From positions 62,001 through 126,000 of the forward strand of contig NZ_JAENBO010000003.1 of NCBI RefSeq assembly GCF_016481305.1: DNA of 64,000 nucleotides. The letters run 5' to 3'. Positions 17,377 to 25,349 of the stretch are shown here, in pieces. A program made the translations under genes and the position numbers. Position 1 is the stretch's first letter, and each line of letters begins with the position of its first letter. The stretch comes from Streptococcus pacificus (GTDB taxonomy: Bacteria > Bacillota > Bacilli > Lactobacillales > Streptococcaceae). The notes below the pieces were generated by a model. The model was not told the origin of the DNA. It made no database searches and saw only the letters and a program-made list of their open reading frames with translations.

Positions 17377-19525
17377 AAACCTTGGCGAAGTCTCTTACTT
17401 TCGCTTGAATAATGCTATTAACAGACCAGTTAATGGTAAAATCCCACTTAATAAAGATAAGGAAGCCCTAAAGGCTTTCTTTGAAGAAAATGTGATACCA
17501 AATACCATGACCTTTTCTTCTATTGCTGAAAAAATCGACTATCTGATTGATAACGACTACCTTGAGGAAGCTTTTCTTAAAAAATATGACTTATCATTTA
17601 TTGAAGAGTTAGTTGCTCTTATTAAAGCACAAGATTTCCATTTTAAGTCTTTTATGGCGGCTTATAAATTCTATCAACAGTACGCGCTAAAAACTAATGA
17701 TGGAGAGCATTACCTTGAAAGCATGGAAGACCGTGTGCTTTATAATGCGCTTTATTTTGCAGATGGCAATGAAGAATTAGCCAAATCAATGGCACTTGAG
17801 ATGATTAACCAACGTTACCAACCTGCTACTCCTAGCTTTTTAAACGCTGGACGGAGTCGTCGTGGTGAACTCGTCTCTTGTTTCTTAATCCAAGCAACTG
17901 ATGATATGAACTCAATTGGTCGCTCCATTAACTCAGCGTTGCAATTATCACGTATTGGTGGAGGCGTTGGGATCTCACTAAGTAATCTTCGTGAGGCTGG
18001 TGCTCCTATTAAAGGATATGAAGGGGCAGCAAGTGGTGTGGTGCCTGTAATGAAGTTATTTGAAGATAGCTTTTCCTACTCTAATCAATTAGGTCAACGT
18101 CAAGGAGCTGGTGTCGTTTATCTTGATGTCTTTCATCCAGATATCCTAGCATTTCTATCGACTAAAAAAGAAAATGCGGATGAAAAAATTCGTGTCAAAA
18201 CCTTATCACTTGGTGTCACAGTCCCTGATAAGTTTTATGAATTAGTACGAAAAAATGAGGACATGTACCTCTTTAGTCCTTATTCCATTGAAAAAGAATA
18301 TGGTGTACCGTTCAACTATATTAACATTACTGAGAAATATGAGGAACTAGTCAGCAATCCTAATATTACTAAAACAAAAATCAAGGCACGTGATCTAGAA
18401 ACTGAGATTTCTAAACTACAACAAGAATCAGGTTACCCTTATATCGTTAATATTGATACTGCTAATAATAGTAGTGCTATTGATGGACGTATTATTATGA
18501 GTAACCTTTGTTCAGAAATTTTACAGGTTCAAGAACCAAGTACCATTAATGATTCACAAGAATTCCTTAAAATGGGAACAGATATTTCTTGTAACCTTGG
18601 ATCAACCAATATTGTTAATATGATGGCATCACCAGATTTTGGAAAATCTATTAGAACAATGACTCGTGCCTTAACATTTGTTACTGATAATTCAAGTATC
18701 GAAGCTGTTCCTACCATTAAAAACGGTAATAATAAAGCACATACAATCGGTCTTGGTGCCATGGGATTACATAGTTATTTGGCTAAAAATCATATTCAAT
18801 ACGGTAGTCCAGAATCAATTGAATTTACCGATATTTACTTCATGTTGATGAATTATTGGACGCTTGTTGAATCTAATAATCTCGCTCGCGAAAGAAAAAC
18901 AAGCTTCTTCAACTTTGAAAACTCAAAATATGCTGACGGATCTTACTTTGAAAAATACTTGACCGGTGAGTTTCAACCAAAATCAGAATTAGTGAAGGCA
19001 TTATTTAAAGATCACTTTATTCCTAGTGCAAAAGATTGGCAAGCACTCAGTGACGCCATCCAAAAAGATGGTCTCTATCATCAAAATCGTTTGGCTGTTG
19101 CTCCAAATGGTTCAATTAGTTACATTAATGATGTCTCAGCAAGTATTCATCCTATTACACAACGTATTGAAGAACGTCAAGAAAAGAAAATTGGTAAAAT
19201 TTACTATCCTGCATCAGGTTTAGCAACTGACACCATTCCTTACTATACGTCTGCTTACGACATGGATATGAGAAAAGTGATTGATGTCTATGCTGCTGCT
19301 ACTCAACATATTGATCAAGGTCTATCATTAACTCTGTTTATGCGTAGTGATATTCCTTTGGGACTCTATGAGTGGAAAACAGAAAGAAAACAAACCACTC
19401 GTGATTTGTCAATTCTTCGAAATTATGCCTTCCATAAAGGTATCAAGTCAATCTACTACATCCGTACATTTACTGATGATGGGGAAGAAGTTGGCTCAAA
19501 TCAATGTGAAAGCTGTGTCATCTAG
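17366..19525 (+). CDS. nrdE: Ribonucleoside-diphosphate reductase, class Ib alpha subunit
   Basis: Catalytic subunit of 719 residues reducing ribonucleoside diphosphates. As usual for NrdE it lacks the N-terminal ATP cone. The active-site cysteines are in ELVSCFL and NLCSEILQ, and the C-terminal redox pair is in CESC at the very end. The radical-transfer tyrosines near the C-terminus lie in a conserved stretch (SIYYIRTF). It overlaps nrdI by 11 bases and is followed by nrdF after 11 bases. Confidence 0.96.
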   Translation: MSLKNLGEVSYFRLNNAINRPVNGKIPLNKDKEALKAFFEENVIPNTMTFSSIAEKIDYLIDNDYLEEAFLKKYDLSFIEELVALIKAQDFHFKSFMAAYKFYQQYALKTNDGEHYLESMEDRVLYNALYFADGNEELAKSMALEMINQRYQPATPSFLNAGRSRRGELVSCFLIQATDDMNSIGRSINSALQLSRIGGGVGISLSNLREAGAPIKGYEGAASGVVPVMKLFEDSFSYSNQLGQRQGAGVVYLDVFHPDILAFLSTKKENADEKIRVKTLSLGVTVPDKFYELVRKNEDMYLFSPYSIEKEYGVPFNYINITEKYEELVSNPNITKTKIKARDLETEISKLQQESGYPYIVNIDTANNSSAIDGRIIMSNLCSEILQVQEPSTINDSQEFLKMGTDISCNLGSTNIVNMMASPDFGKSIRTMTRALTFVTDNSSIEAVPTIKNGNNKAHTIGLGAMGLHSYLAKNHIQYGSPESIEFTDIYFMLMNYWTLVESNNLARERKTSFFNFENSKYADGSYFEKYLTGEFQPKSELVKALFKDHFIPSAKDWQALSDAIQKDGLYHQNRLAVAPNGSISYINDVSASIHPITQRIEERQEKKIGKIYYPASGLATDTIPYYTSAYDMDMRKVIDVYAAATQHIDQGLSLTLFMRSDIPLGLYEWKTERKQTTRDLSILRNYAFHKGIKSIYYIRTFTDDGEEVGSNQCESCVI

Positions 19526-19536
19526 GAGAGGAAAAT

Positions 19537-20499
19537 ATGACTTATTATAACGCGATAAACTGGAATGAAATTGAAGATGCCGTTGATAAATCAACCTGGG
19601 AAAAGTTAACAGAGCAATTTTGGCTTGATACTCGTATTCCCTTGTCAAATGACCTTGATGATTGGCGTAAACTCTCAGATGTTGAAAAAGATTTGGTTGG
19701 TAAGGTTTTTGGTGGCCTAACACTGCTTGATACAGTTCAATCTGAAAGTGGAATGTATCAACTAAAAAAAGACGTAAGGACACCTCACGAGGAAGCTGTT
19801 TTCAACAATATTGAATTTATGGAGTCTGTCCATGCCAAATCTTATTCTTCTATTTTTTCAACCCTAAACACAAAATCAGAGATAGAAGACATTTTTAAAT
19901 GGGTTTCTGAAAATCCTTATCTGCAAAAAAAAGCTGAAATGATTAATGAAATCTATGTTAAAGGTGACCCATTAGAGAAGAAAATTGCTAGTGTTTTTCT
20001 AGAAACCTTTCTCTTTTATTCAGGTTTCTTTACACCCCTTTACTATCTTGGGAACAATAAGCTGGCTAATGTGGCAGAAATCATTAAGCTGATTATTCGT
20101 GATGAATCTGTTCACGGTACCTATATTGGTTACAAATTCCAACTAGGGTTTAACGAACTATCCGATGCTGAGCAAGATAAACTACGAGACTGGATGTATG
20201 AACTGCTTTATCGTCTCTACGAAAATGAAGAGAAATACACTAAGTACCTGTATGATCCACTCGGATGGACAGATGAGGTAATGGTCTTTCTTAGATATAA
20301 CGCCAACAAAGCCCTGATGAATCTTGGCCAAGATCCACTATTTCCAGATACTGCAGATGATGTTAATCCTATCATCATGAATGGTATCTCAACAGGTACA
20401 AGTAACCATGACTTCTTTAGTCAAGTCGGAAATGGTTATCTCCTTGGAACCGTTGAAGCAATGACTGATGATGACTATCTCATCGGACTTGATAAATAA
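19537..20499 (+). CDS. nrdF: Ribonucleoside-diphosphate reductase, class Ib beta subunit
   Basis: Radical-bearing small subunit of 320 residues. The carboxylate and histidine metal ligands are in SVHAKSYS and RDESVHG, with a further glutamate in the FLETFLFYSGF helix. Last gene of nrdHIEF; it is followed directly by a strong terminator. The ribosome site GGAGAGG is nine bases before the ATG. Confidence 0.96.
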   Translation: MTYYNAINWNEIEDAVDKSTWEKLTEQFWLDTRIPLSNDLDDWRKLSDVEKDLVGKVFGGLTLLDTVQSESGMYQLKKDVRTPHEEAVFNNIEFMESVHAKSYSSIFSTLNTKSEIEDIFKWVSENPYLQKKAEMINEIYVKGDPLEKKIASVFLETFLFYSGFFTPLYYLGNNKLANVAEIIKLIIRDESVHGTYIGYKFQLGFNELSDAEQDKLRDWMYELLYRLYENEEKYTKYLYDPLGWTDEVMVFLRYNANKALMNLGQDPLFPDTADDVNPIIMNGISTGTSNHDFFSQVGNGYLLGTVEAMTDDDYLIGLDK

Positions 20500-20507
20500 C
20501 AACATAT

Positions 20508-20541
20508 AGAGGTCGGTACAAAATGTATCAACCTCTTTTTT
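20508..20541 (+). terminator. nrd operon terminator
   Basis: Thirteen-base-pair stem (one mismatch, one G-T) beginning AGAGGT and ending ACCTCT, followed by six T. Confidence 0.9.
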
Positions 20542-20866
20542 AAAGGGTAATTTCCTAAAAACTGTTGAACGAAAAGGAAACTAGTCTTATACATTTTTCG
20601 ATATAACATCCAATAAAAGTTGACAAGAAAACACCTTATTTAAAGTGACTGATTTTCATATTTAAAACATCTTAAAGTCATGCTTTTTTGACATAATATA
20701 TAATACGTTAATAACTCTAGAGAATGCTTTGTATTGCTATTTTCATGAAAATCATCTGAAAAAATTCTAGTTTTTTCGTATCATTTTCTATTTACAAAGA
20801 TTCAAAAGGTTGCTATAATATTTCGGTACATTTTTAAAATTAATTTTTACAAGGAGTTTTGAATAA
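20542..20866 (+). promoter_or_regulatory. Intergenic control region of the surface-protein gene
   Basis: No gene seen. A strong promoter stands at 20791-20819: TTTACA, 17 bp, and TATAAT with TGC extension. Further upstream are a possible second promoter around 20686-20703 (TTGACA close to TATAAT) and a 12-bp perfect palindrome TTTTCATGAAAA at 20740-20751. The AAGGAG ribosome site is at 20851-20856. Confidence 0.7.
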
Positions 20867-22714
20867 ATGAAACCAGAAAAAAAGACAAAATATTATCTAC
20901 GTAAATTAGCGATAGGTGTTGTTTCTATTTCTGTAGCTTTTTTATTTTTAGGAAACCAAGCAAGTTTAGTTTTAGCAGAAGAAACCAATAATAACCTTTC
21001 AACTGAAATCATCGCACCAGATGTTTTAGAAAATAGTCTTGATAGACATATCAATACACTTAGAGAATTAGAGTCTTTAGAAATGACAGCTAGAGAAGCA
21101 GGCTATACAGATATAGCTATTGCTGTTCGAAATGCACTCAATGAAGCACGTAATACTTTTCCTGTTAAAAGTAATAGTTCAGTGGAAAATTTACTAGTGG
21201 ATTTCCCAACTTATGGTATCAGTTTTGAAGATTTAACCAGATTAAACACTTCATTAACGACCGTCTTTTTAAATAACGATAAAATTCTTAAAGAAAGAGA
21301 AAGCGACAAAAAAGCACCACAACCTAAAAAAGATATACAAACTATTAAAAATGAGCTTAATGCCAAATTAGCTGATGAATTATCTTCTGTTAACTCCCAA
21401 AGTAAAATGGGTAAATACGCTTATCTTTCTGGTGAAGACAGAATTGCTTTTGAAGCAAAACTAAGACCTCTTTACAATGCTGTTGATAATGCTAGTGAAG
21501 CTGAACTTAACGATATCAGCAACAAAACAGATGCGATTATTCAAGAAATAGTCACAAAAAATGACCAAATAAAAAACCAACAAGAAACTCAAGCGCTTAA
21601 AAATGAGCTTAATGTCAAATTGGCTGACGAATTATCTTCTGTTAATTCTCAAAGTAAAATGGGTAAATACGCTTATCTTTCTGGTGATGATAGAGTTTTC
21701 TTTGAAGCAAAACTAAGACCTCTTTATAATGCTGTTGATAATGCTAATAGAGAGGAATTAATCTCTATTAAAAATCAAACTGAAGCTATTATTCAAGAAA
21801 TTATCGCAAAAAACGAAGAAATTAAAAACCAACAAGAAATCCAAGCGCTTAAAAATGAGCTTAATGCTAAACTAGCTGACGAATTATCTTCTGTTAACTC
21901 TCAAAGTAAAATGGGCAAATACGCTTATCTCTCAGGTGATGACAGAATTGCTTTTGAAGCAAAATTAAGACCTCTTTATAATGCTGTTGATAATGCTAAT
22001 AAAGATGAATTAATCTCTATTAAAAATCAAACTGAAGCTATTATTCAAGAAATAGTTGCAAAAAACGACGAAAGAAAATCTAAGAAGCAATCTATCCCTT
22101 GGACTGAGTTAACGCCGGCTCAACCTATCAAGCCTGAAAAACAATCTATCCCTTGGACTGAGCTAACGCCGGCTCAACCTATCAAGCCTGAAAAACAATC
22201 TATCCCTTGGACTGAGCTAACGCCAGCTCAACCTATCAAACCTGAAAAGCAATCTATCCCTTGGACTGAATTAACGCCGGCTCAACCTATCAAGCCTGAA
22301 AAACAATCTATCCCTTGGACGGAGTTAACGCCGGCTCAACCTATCAAGCCTGAAAAACAATCTATCCCTTGGACCGAGTTAACGCCGGCTCAGCCTATCA
22401 AGCCTGAAAAACAATCTATCCCTTGGACCGAGTTAACGCCGGCTCAGCCTATCAAACCTAAAAAACAAGAAAAACCAAAGTCTGAAACTGAACCTAGCAC
22501 TCAAAACATAAATCAGCAAACAGATAATGCTTCCACCAATAGTAAAACTAGTGGTGAAAACAAATCACAACCACAATCTCAAGCAATCAAAAAACAAGAA
22601 AAACCTGAACTTCCAAAAACAGGTGATCAAATGACAAGCAACTACTTTGGTCTAATCCTATTAGCTTTTGCTACTGGATTGTTGGGATTCCTAAAAAAAG
22701 AAAACCAAAATTAA
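20867..22714 (+). CDS. LPXTG surface protein with two tandem repeat regions
   Basis: Cell-wall-anchored protein of 615 residues. A YSIRK-like signal peptide (YYLRKLAIGVVS) ends near A37. A unique helical region follows (40-160), then three 84-residue repeats starting at residues 161, 245 and 329, each predicted mainly helical and containing SQSKMGKYAYLSG and AKLRPLYNAVDNA. Next are seven exact 18-residue repeats (407-532) of KQSIPWTELTPAQPIKPE, then a polar linker, the sortase motif LPKTG (582-586), a membrane helix and a short charged tail. The proline-rich repeats probably span the wall while the helical repeats bind a ligand (inference). I do not recognise the repeat family; it is not a standard M protein. 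Confidence 0.9.
   Translation: MKPEKKTKYYLRKLAIGVVSISVAFLFLGNQASLVLAEETNNNLSTEIIAPDVLENSLDRHINTLRELESLEMTAREAGYTDIAIAVRNALNEARNTFPVKSNSSVENLLVDFPTYGISFEDLTRLNTSLTTVFLNNDKILKERESDKKAPQPKKDIQTIKNELNAKLADELSSVNSQSKMGKYAYLSGEDRIAFEAKLRPLYNAVDNASEAELNDISNKTDAIIQEIVTKNDQIKNQQETQALKNELNVKLADELSSVNSQSKMGKYAYLSGDDRVFFEAKLRPLYNAVDNANREELISIKNQTEAIIQEIIAKNEEIKNQQEIQALKNELNAKLADELSSVNSQSKMGKYAYLSGDDRIAFEAKLRPLYNAVDNANKDELISIKNQTEAIIQEIVAKNDERKSKKQSIPWTELTPAQPIKPEKQSIPWTELTPAQPIKPEKQSIPWTELTPAQPIKPEKQSIPWTELTPAQPIKPEKQSIPWTELTPAQPIKPEKQSIPWTELTPAQPIKPEKQSIPWTELTPAQPIKPKKQEKPKSETEPSTQNINQQTDNASTNSKTSGENKSQPQSQAIKKQEKPELPKTGDQMTSNYFGLILLAFATGLLGFLKKENQN
21347..22078 (+). repeat. Three tandem 252-bp repeats in the surface-protein gene
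   Basis: Units begin at 21347, 21599 and 21851; the last is slightly short. Units two and three are closer to each other (both carry the ELISIKNQTEAIIQE variant) than to unit one, which fits stepwise duplication. Confidence 0.9.
22085..22462 (+). repeat. Seven tandem 54-bp repeats coding for proline-rich units
   Basis: Seven 18-codon units differing at only a few, mostly synonymous, positions (for example gccggct or gccagct). High identity makes the number of copies likely to vary between strains. Confidence 0.95.
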
Positions 22715-22735
22715 TATTTTGGGCTAATCATTAAT

Positions 22736-22769
22736 AAAAAGTGAAGGTTAAAATTAGCCTTCACTTTTT
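22736..22769. terminator. Bidirectional terminator after the surface-protein gene
   Basis: Arms AAAAAGTGAAGG and CCTTCACTTTTT with a 10-base loop, between convergent genes. Confidence 0.9.
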
Positions 22770-22798
22770 GCTTGTTTTTATTCTTATTGGAAAGATTA

Positions 22799-23545
22799 TT
22801 ATTTATAATAATCTCTAACAGACTTAAATTGCATCAAGATAATATATAAGTGAATAATGGTGACAATGATAAGTCCTAAAAAGGGAATAGATCTTGTTAA
22901 TACACTATAGATAAATAACATGATTTCTATGGTTGGTAAGACATATCCTGAAAGACTCATAACAATTGTAAAACTAGACTTGTATTCATTTAATAATTCT
23001 GCTTCATCTTGTTGAAGAATATTATTTGACAATTCTTTCACAGTAGGAAAAAGAGGTATGTCTATCTGACGCACGTCCGAATAGAATTTCATTAGCCTAC
23101 CTTGTAAAAAAATAACAACAAAAGTCATGGCGATATCAAATAGGAACAATAGAACAGTTGCAAATTTAAAGTCTGCCAAATGATTTGCAGATAAAACAAT
23201 GCAAAAGAAACATAAAATAGAGGATAAACTATTAAATATCAAACTATAATCATGCTTTTTATTAATACTAACATAGAGTTCTTCTGAAGAATCATCTTTT
23301 TGATAAGCTTGATATAATTTTTTGGCATCTCTAAATAAGAAAATGGCAGTAAAAAATAAAATGACATAGATAAGCCTAACAGCAAAAGATGTCAGTGAAA
23401 TAATATTATTAATCTCTAATTTAATAAAAGACAATTTATTAAAACCAAGCCCACTAGCAAAACCAATAATCCCACCAGTAATGCCACCTAGCAATAATAA
23501 ACTAACAAGATTTCCATAGTTATCTTTGTTTTTTCTATTTTTCAT
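22799..23545 (-). CDS. DUF3169 membrane protein
   Basis: Integral membrane protein of 248 residues with about six hydrophobic helices and no recognisable catalytic motif. It resembles the DUF3169 family, whose genes commonly follow small XRE-type regulators, as here. Its start overlaps the regulator's stop by 11 bases, so the two are probably co-translated. The function is unknown; the pairing suggests a membrane output whose level is set by the regulator. Confidence 0.8.
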   Translation of the reverse strand: MKNRKNKDNYGNLVSLLLLGGITGGIIGFASGLGFNKLSFIKLEINNIISLTSFAVRLIYVILFFTAIFLFRDAKKLYQAYQKDDSSEELYVSINKKHDYSLIFNSLSSILCFFCIVLSANHLADFKFATVLLFLFDIAMTFVVIFLQGRLMKFYSDVRQIDIPLFPTVKELSNNILQQDEAELLNEYKSSFTIVMSLSGYVLPTIEIMLFIYSVLTRSIPFLGLIIVTIIHLYIILMQFKSVRDYYK

Positions 23546-23750
23546 CTTCTTCTCCTTCTAAGCGAAAAACATTATCTACCGGCTCTTTAAATATTTGAGC
23601 AATTTTCAAAGCAATTAAAATGGAGGGTAGATATTCGCCTCGTTCAATTAAACTTATCGTTTGCCTGGACACTTTTGCCAATTGTGCTAATTGGCTTTGA
23701 TTTAAGCCATCTCTAGCCCGTAATTCCTTTAAGCGATTTTTGACAATCAT
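23535..23750 (-). CDS. XRE-family transcriptional regulator (Cro/CI type)
   Basis: Seventy-one-residue helix-turn-helix protein. The DNA-binding unit is LNQSQLAQLAKVSRQTISLIERG, followed by the usual PSILIALKIAQIF helix. It is the first gene of a two-gene unit with the DUF3169 gene. A clear operator overlaps its promoter, so autoregulation is likely. It is homologous to the small YvaO/YozG-type regulators of Firmicutes. Confidence 0.9.
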   Translation of the reverse strand: MIVKNRLKELRARDGLNQSQLAQLAKVSRQTISLIERGEYLPSILIALKIAQIFKEPVDNVFRLEGEEDEK

Positions 23751-23773
23751 TTAATCACCTCTTTTTCATCATT

Positions 23774-23840
23774 ATTGTAACATATCATAACAAAAACGAC
23801 AACTATCGTTGTCATTTTTGTTACTATCATTGTCATTTTT
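23774..23840 (-). promoter_or_regulatory. Promoter and repeated operator of the XRE gene
   Basis: On the minus strand the promoter is TTGTCG (23102-type -35 at 23102+700, i.e. 23797-23802), 17 bp, and TACAAT (23774-23779). Over and beyond the -35 lie a perfect inverted repeat GACAAC-TATC-GTTGTC (23798-23813) and two direct repeats TATC(G/A)TTGTCATTTTT (23804-23819 and 23825-23840), 21 bp or two helical turns apart. Confidence 0.75.
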
Positions 23841-23847
23841 ATAATGT

Positions 23848-23879
23848 AAAAACTCTATGATTTTTTATCATAGAGTTTC
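23848..23879. terminator. rpoD operon terminator
   Basis: Arms AAACTCTATGAT/ATCATAGAGTTT with a short loop and a T run on the minus strand, directly after the DUF59 gene. Confidence 0.85.
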
Positions 23880-23883
23880 TTTT

Positions 23884-24219
23884 TTATTTTACGCCTAATG
23901 CTATTCTAGCATAACGACTCATTTTATCAACAGACCAAGCCGGGTACCAGACCAGCTTCACATCAATCTTTGTCACCTCAGGGACAGTTTTCATGACATC
24001 ATGAATCTGATCAGTCAATAAATCAGCCAAGGGACAACCCATAGTTGTCAAAGTCATATCAATTTCTGTTTCACCATTGTCATCAAATCTGATTTCATAG
24101 ACAAGACCAAGATTGACAATATCAATACCTAGTTCAGGGTCAATGACTTGTTCAAGAGCCTTTAAAATCTTACCCTTGATGACATCTACTTCTTCAAGAG
24201 AATAGTTTTTTTCAGACAT
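23884..24219 (-). CDS. MIP18/DUF59 family iron-sulfur assembly protein
   Basis: Small cytoplasmic protein of 111 residues of the MIP18/PaaD/SufT-like family, thought to help iron-sulfur cluster assembly or transfer. The conserved DPELGIDIVNLGLVY and MTLTTMGCPL segments, including the family cysteine, are present. I take the ATG at 24219; an in-frame GTG at 24225 is also possible, since AGAGG lies so close to the ATG. It follows rpoD after 11 bases and ends at the operon terminator. Confidence 0.85.
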   Translation of the reverse strand: MSEKNYSLEEVDVIKGKILKALEQVIDPELGIDIVNLGLVYEIRFDDNGETEIDMTLTTMGCPLADLLTDQIHDVMKTVPEVTKIDVKLVWYPAWSVDKMSRYARIALGVK

Positions 24220-24230
24220 AAGCACCTCTT

Positions 24231-25340
24231 TTAATCTTCAATAAAATCACGTAATTGTTTACTACGACTAGGATGACGCAGTTTTCTCAGAGCTTTTGCT
24301 TCAATTTGACGAATACGTTCACGAGTGACATTGAAAACCTTACCAACATCTTCTAAAGTTCTCATTTTGCCATCATCTAATCCAAAACGTAAGCGAAGAA
24401 CATTTTCTTCACGGTCAGTTAGTGTATCTAACACTTCATTTAGTTGCTCACGTAAGACAACACGTGTGGTATAATCAATAGGATTTTCAATGACCTCATC
24501 CTCGATAAAGTCACCAAGATGACTATCATCTTCTTCTCCAATTGGTGTTTCTAAAGAAACTGGCTCCTGTGCTATTTTCAAAATTTCGCGAACTTTATCT
24601 GGTGTCATCTCCATACGTTCCCCAATCTGTTCAGGGGTAGGATCTTGACCAAGTTCCTGTAATAGATTACGCTGTTCACGAACTAATTTATTAATTGTTT
24701 CAACCATATGAACAGGAATACGAATAGTACGTGCTTGGTCAGCAATGGCACGAGTAATAGCCTGTCTAATCCACCAAGTGGCATAGGTTGAAAATTTGAA
24801 GCCTTTTGAGTAGTCAAACTTATCAACAGCTTTCATCAAGCCCATATTGCCTTCTTGAATTAAATCAAGAAACTGCATACCACGACCGACATAACGTTTG
24901 GCAATTGAAACCACTAAACGTAGATTGGCTTCTGCTAATCTTTGTTTGGCTAATGCATCTCCTTGGTCAACTAAAACAGCTAGTTCTTTTTCTTCTTCGG
25001 TTGTTAAAAGTGGCACAACACCAATTTCTTTTAAATACATCCGAACCGGATCGTTTACCTTGGCAGAGTTACTGCCAAGCAGTTCTTCATCGGTTAATTC
25101 TTCTGGTTTAACTTCTTCAACTGCATAGGTATTTGAAGGATTTCCTTCCTTATCGGTAATTGAAATACCGCCATCTGTCAGACGTTCTAATAAGTTCTCA
25201 ATTTGGTCAGCATCTAACGTAAAAGGAATGACCAGTTTTTCTGTTATTTCATCATCAACAGCCGTTCCCGCTTTTTTATGATTACGAATAAAGTCTGCGA
25301 CTTGCACATTATACGTTGATATTTCTTTTTTACTTACCAT
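24231..25340 (-). CDS. rpoD: RNA polymerase primary sigma factor (sigma-A)
   Basis: Housekeeping sigma factor, 369 residues, the streptococcal length. Region 1.1 is short, region 2 carries the [19 protein letters not shown] core and the aromatic-rich melting segment, and region 4 ends with [21 protein letters not shown] for -35 recognition. It lies nine bases after dnaG in the macromolecular-synthesis operon. Confidence 0.97.
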   Translation of the reverse strand: MVSKKEISTYNVQVADFIRNHKKAGTAVDDEITEKLVIPFTLDADQIENLLERLTDGGISITDKEGNPSNTYAVEEVKPEELTDEELLGSNSAKVNDPVRMYLKEIGVVPLLTTEEEKELAVLVDQGDALAKQRLAEANLRLVVSIAKRYVGRGMQFLDLIQEGNMGLMKAVDKFDYSKGFKFSTYATWWIRQAITRAIADQARTIRIPVHMVETINKLVREQRNLLQELGQDPTPEQIGERMEMTPDKVREILKIAQEPVSLETPIGEEDDSHLGDFIEDEVIENPIDYTTRVVLREQLNEVLDTLTDREENVLRLRFGLDDGKMRTLEDVGKVFNVTRERIRQIEAKALRKLRHPSRSKQLRDFIED

Positions 25341-25349
25341 AATTCTCCT

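Noticed and set aside
22085-22462. Regular 54-bp repeats that could be taken for a CRISPR array
   Set aside because: The units are contiguous, without spacers, a multiple of three, and in frame in the LPXTG protein gene.
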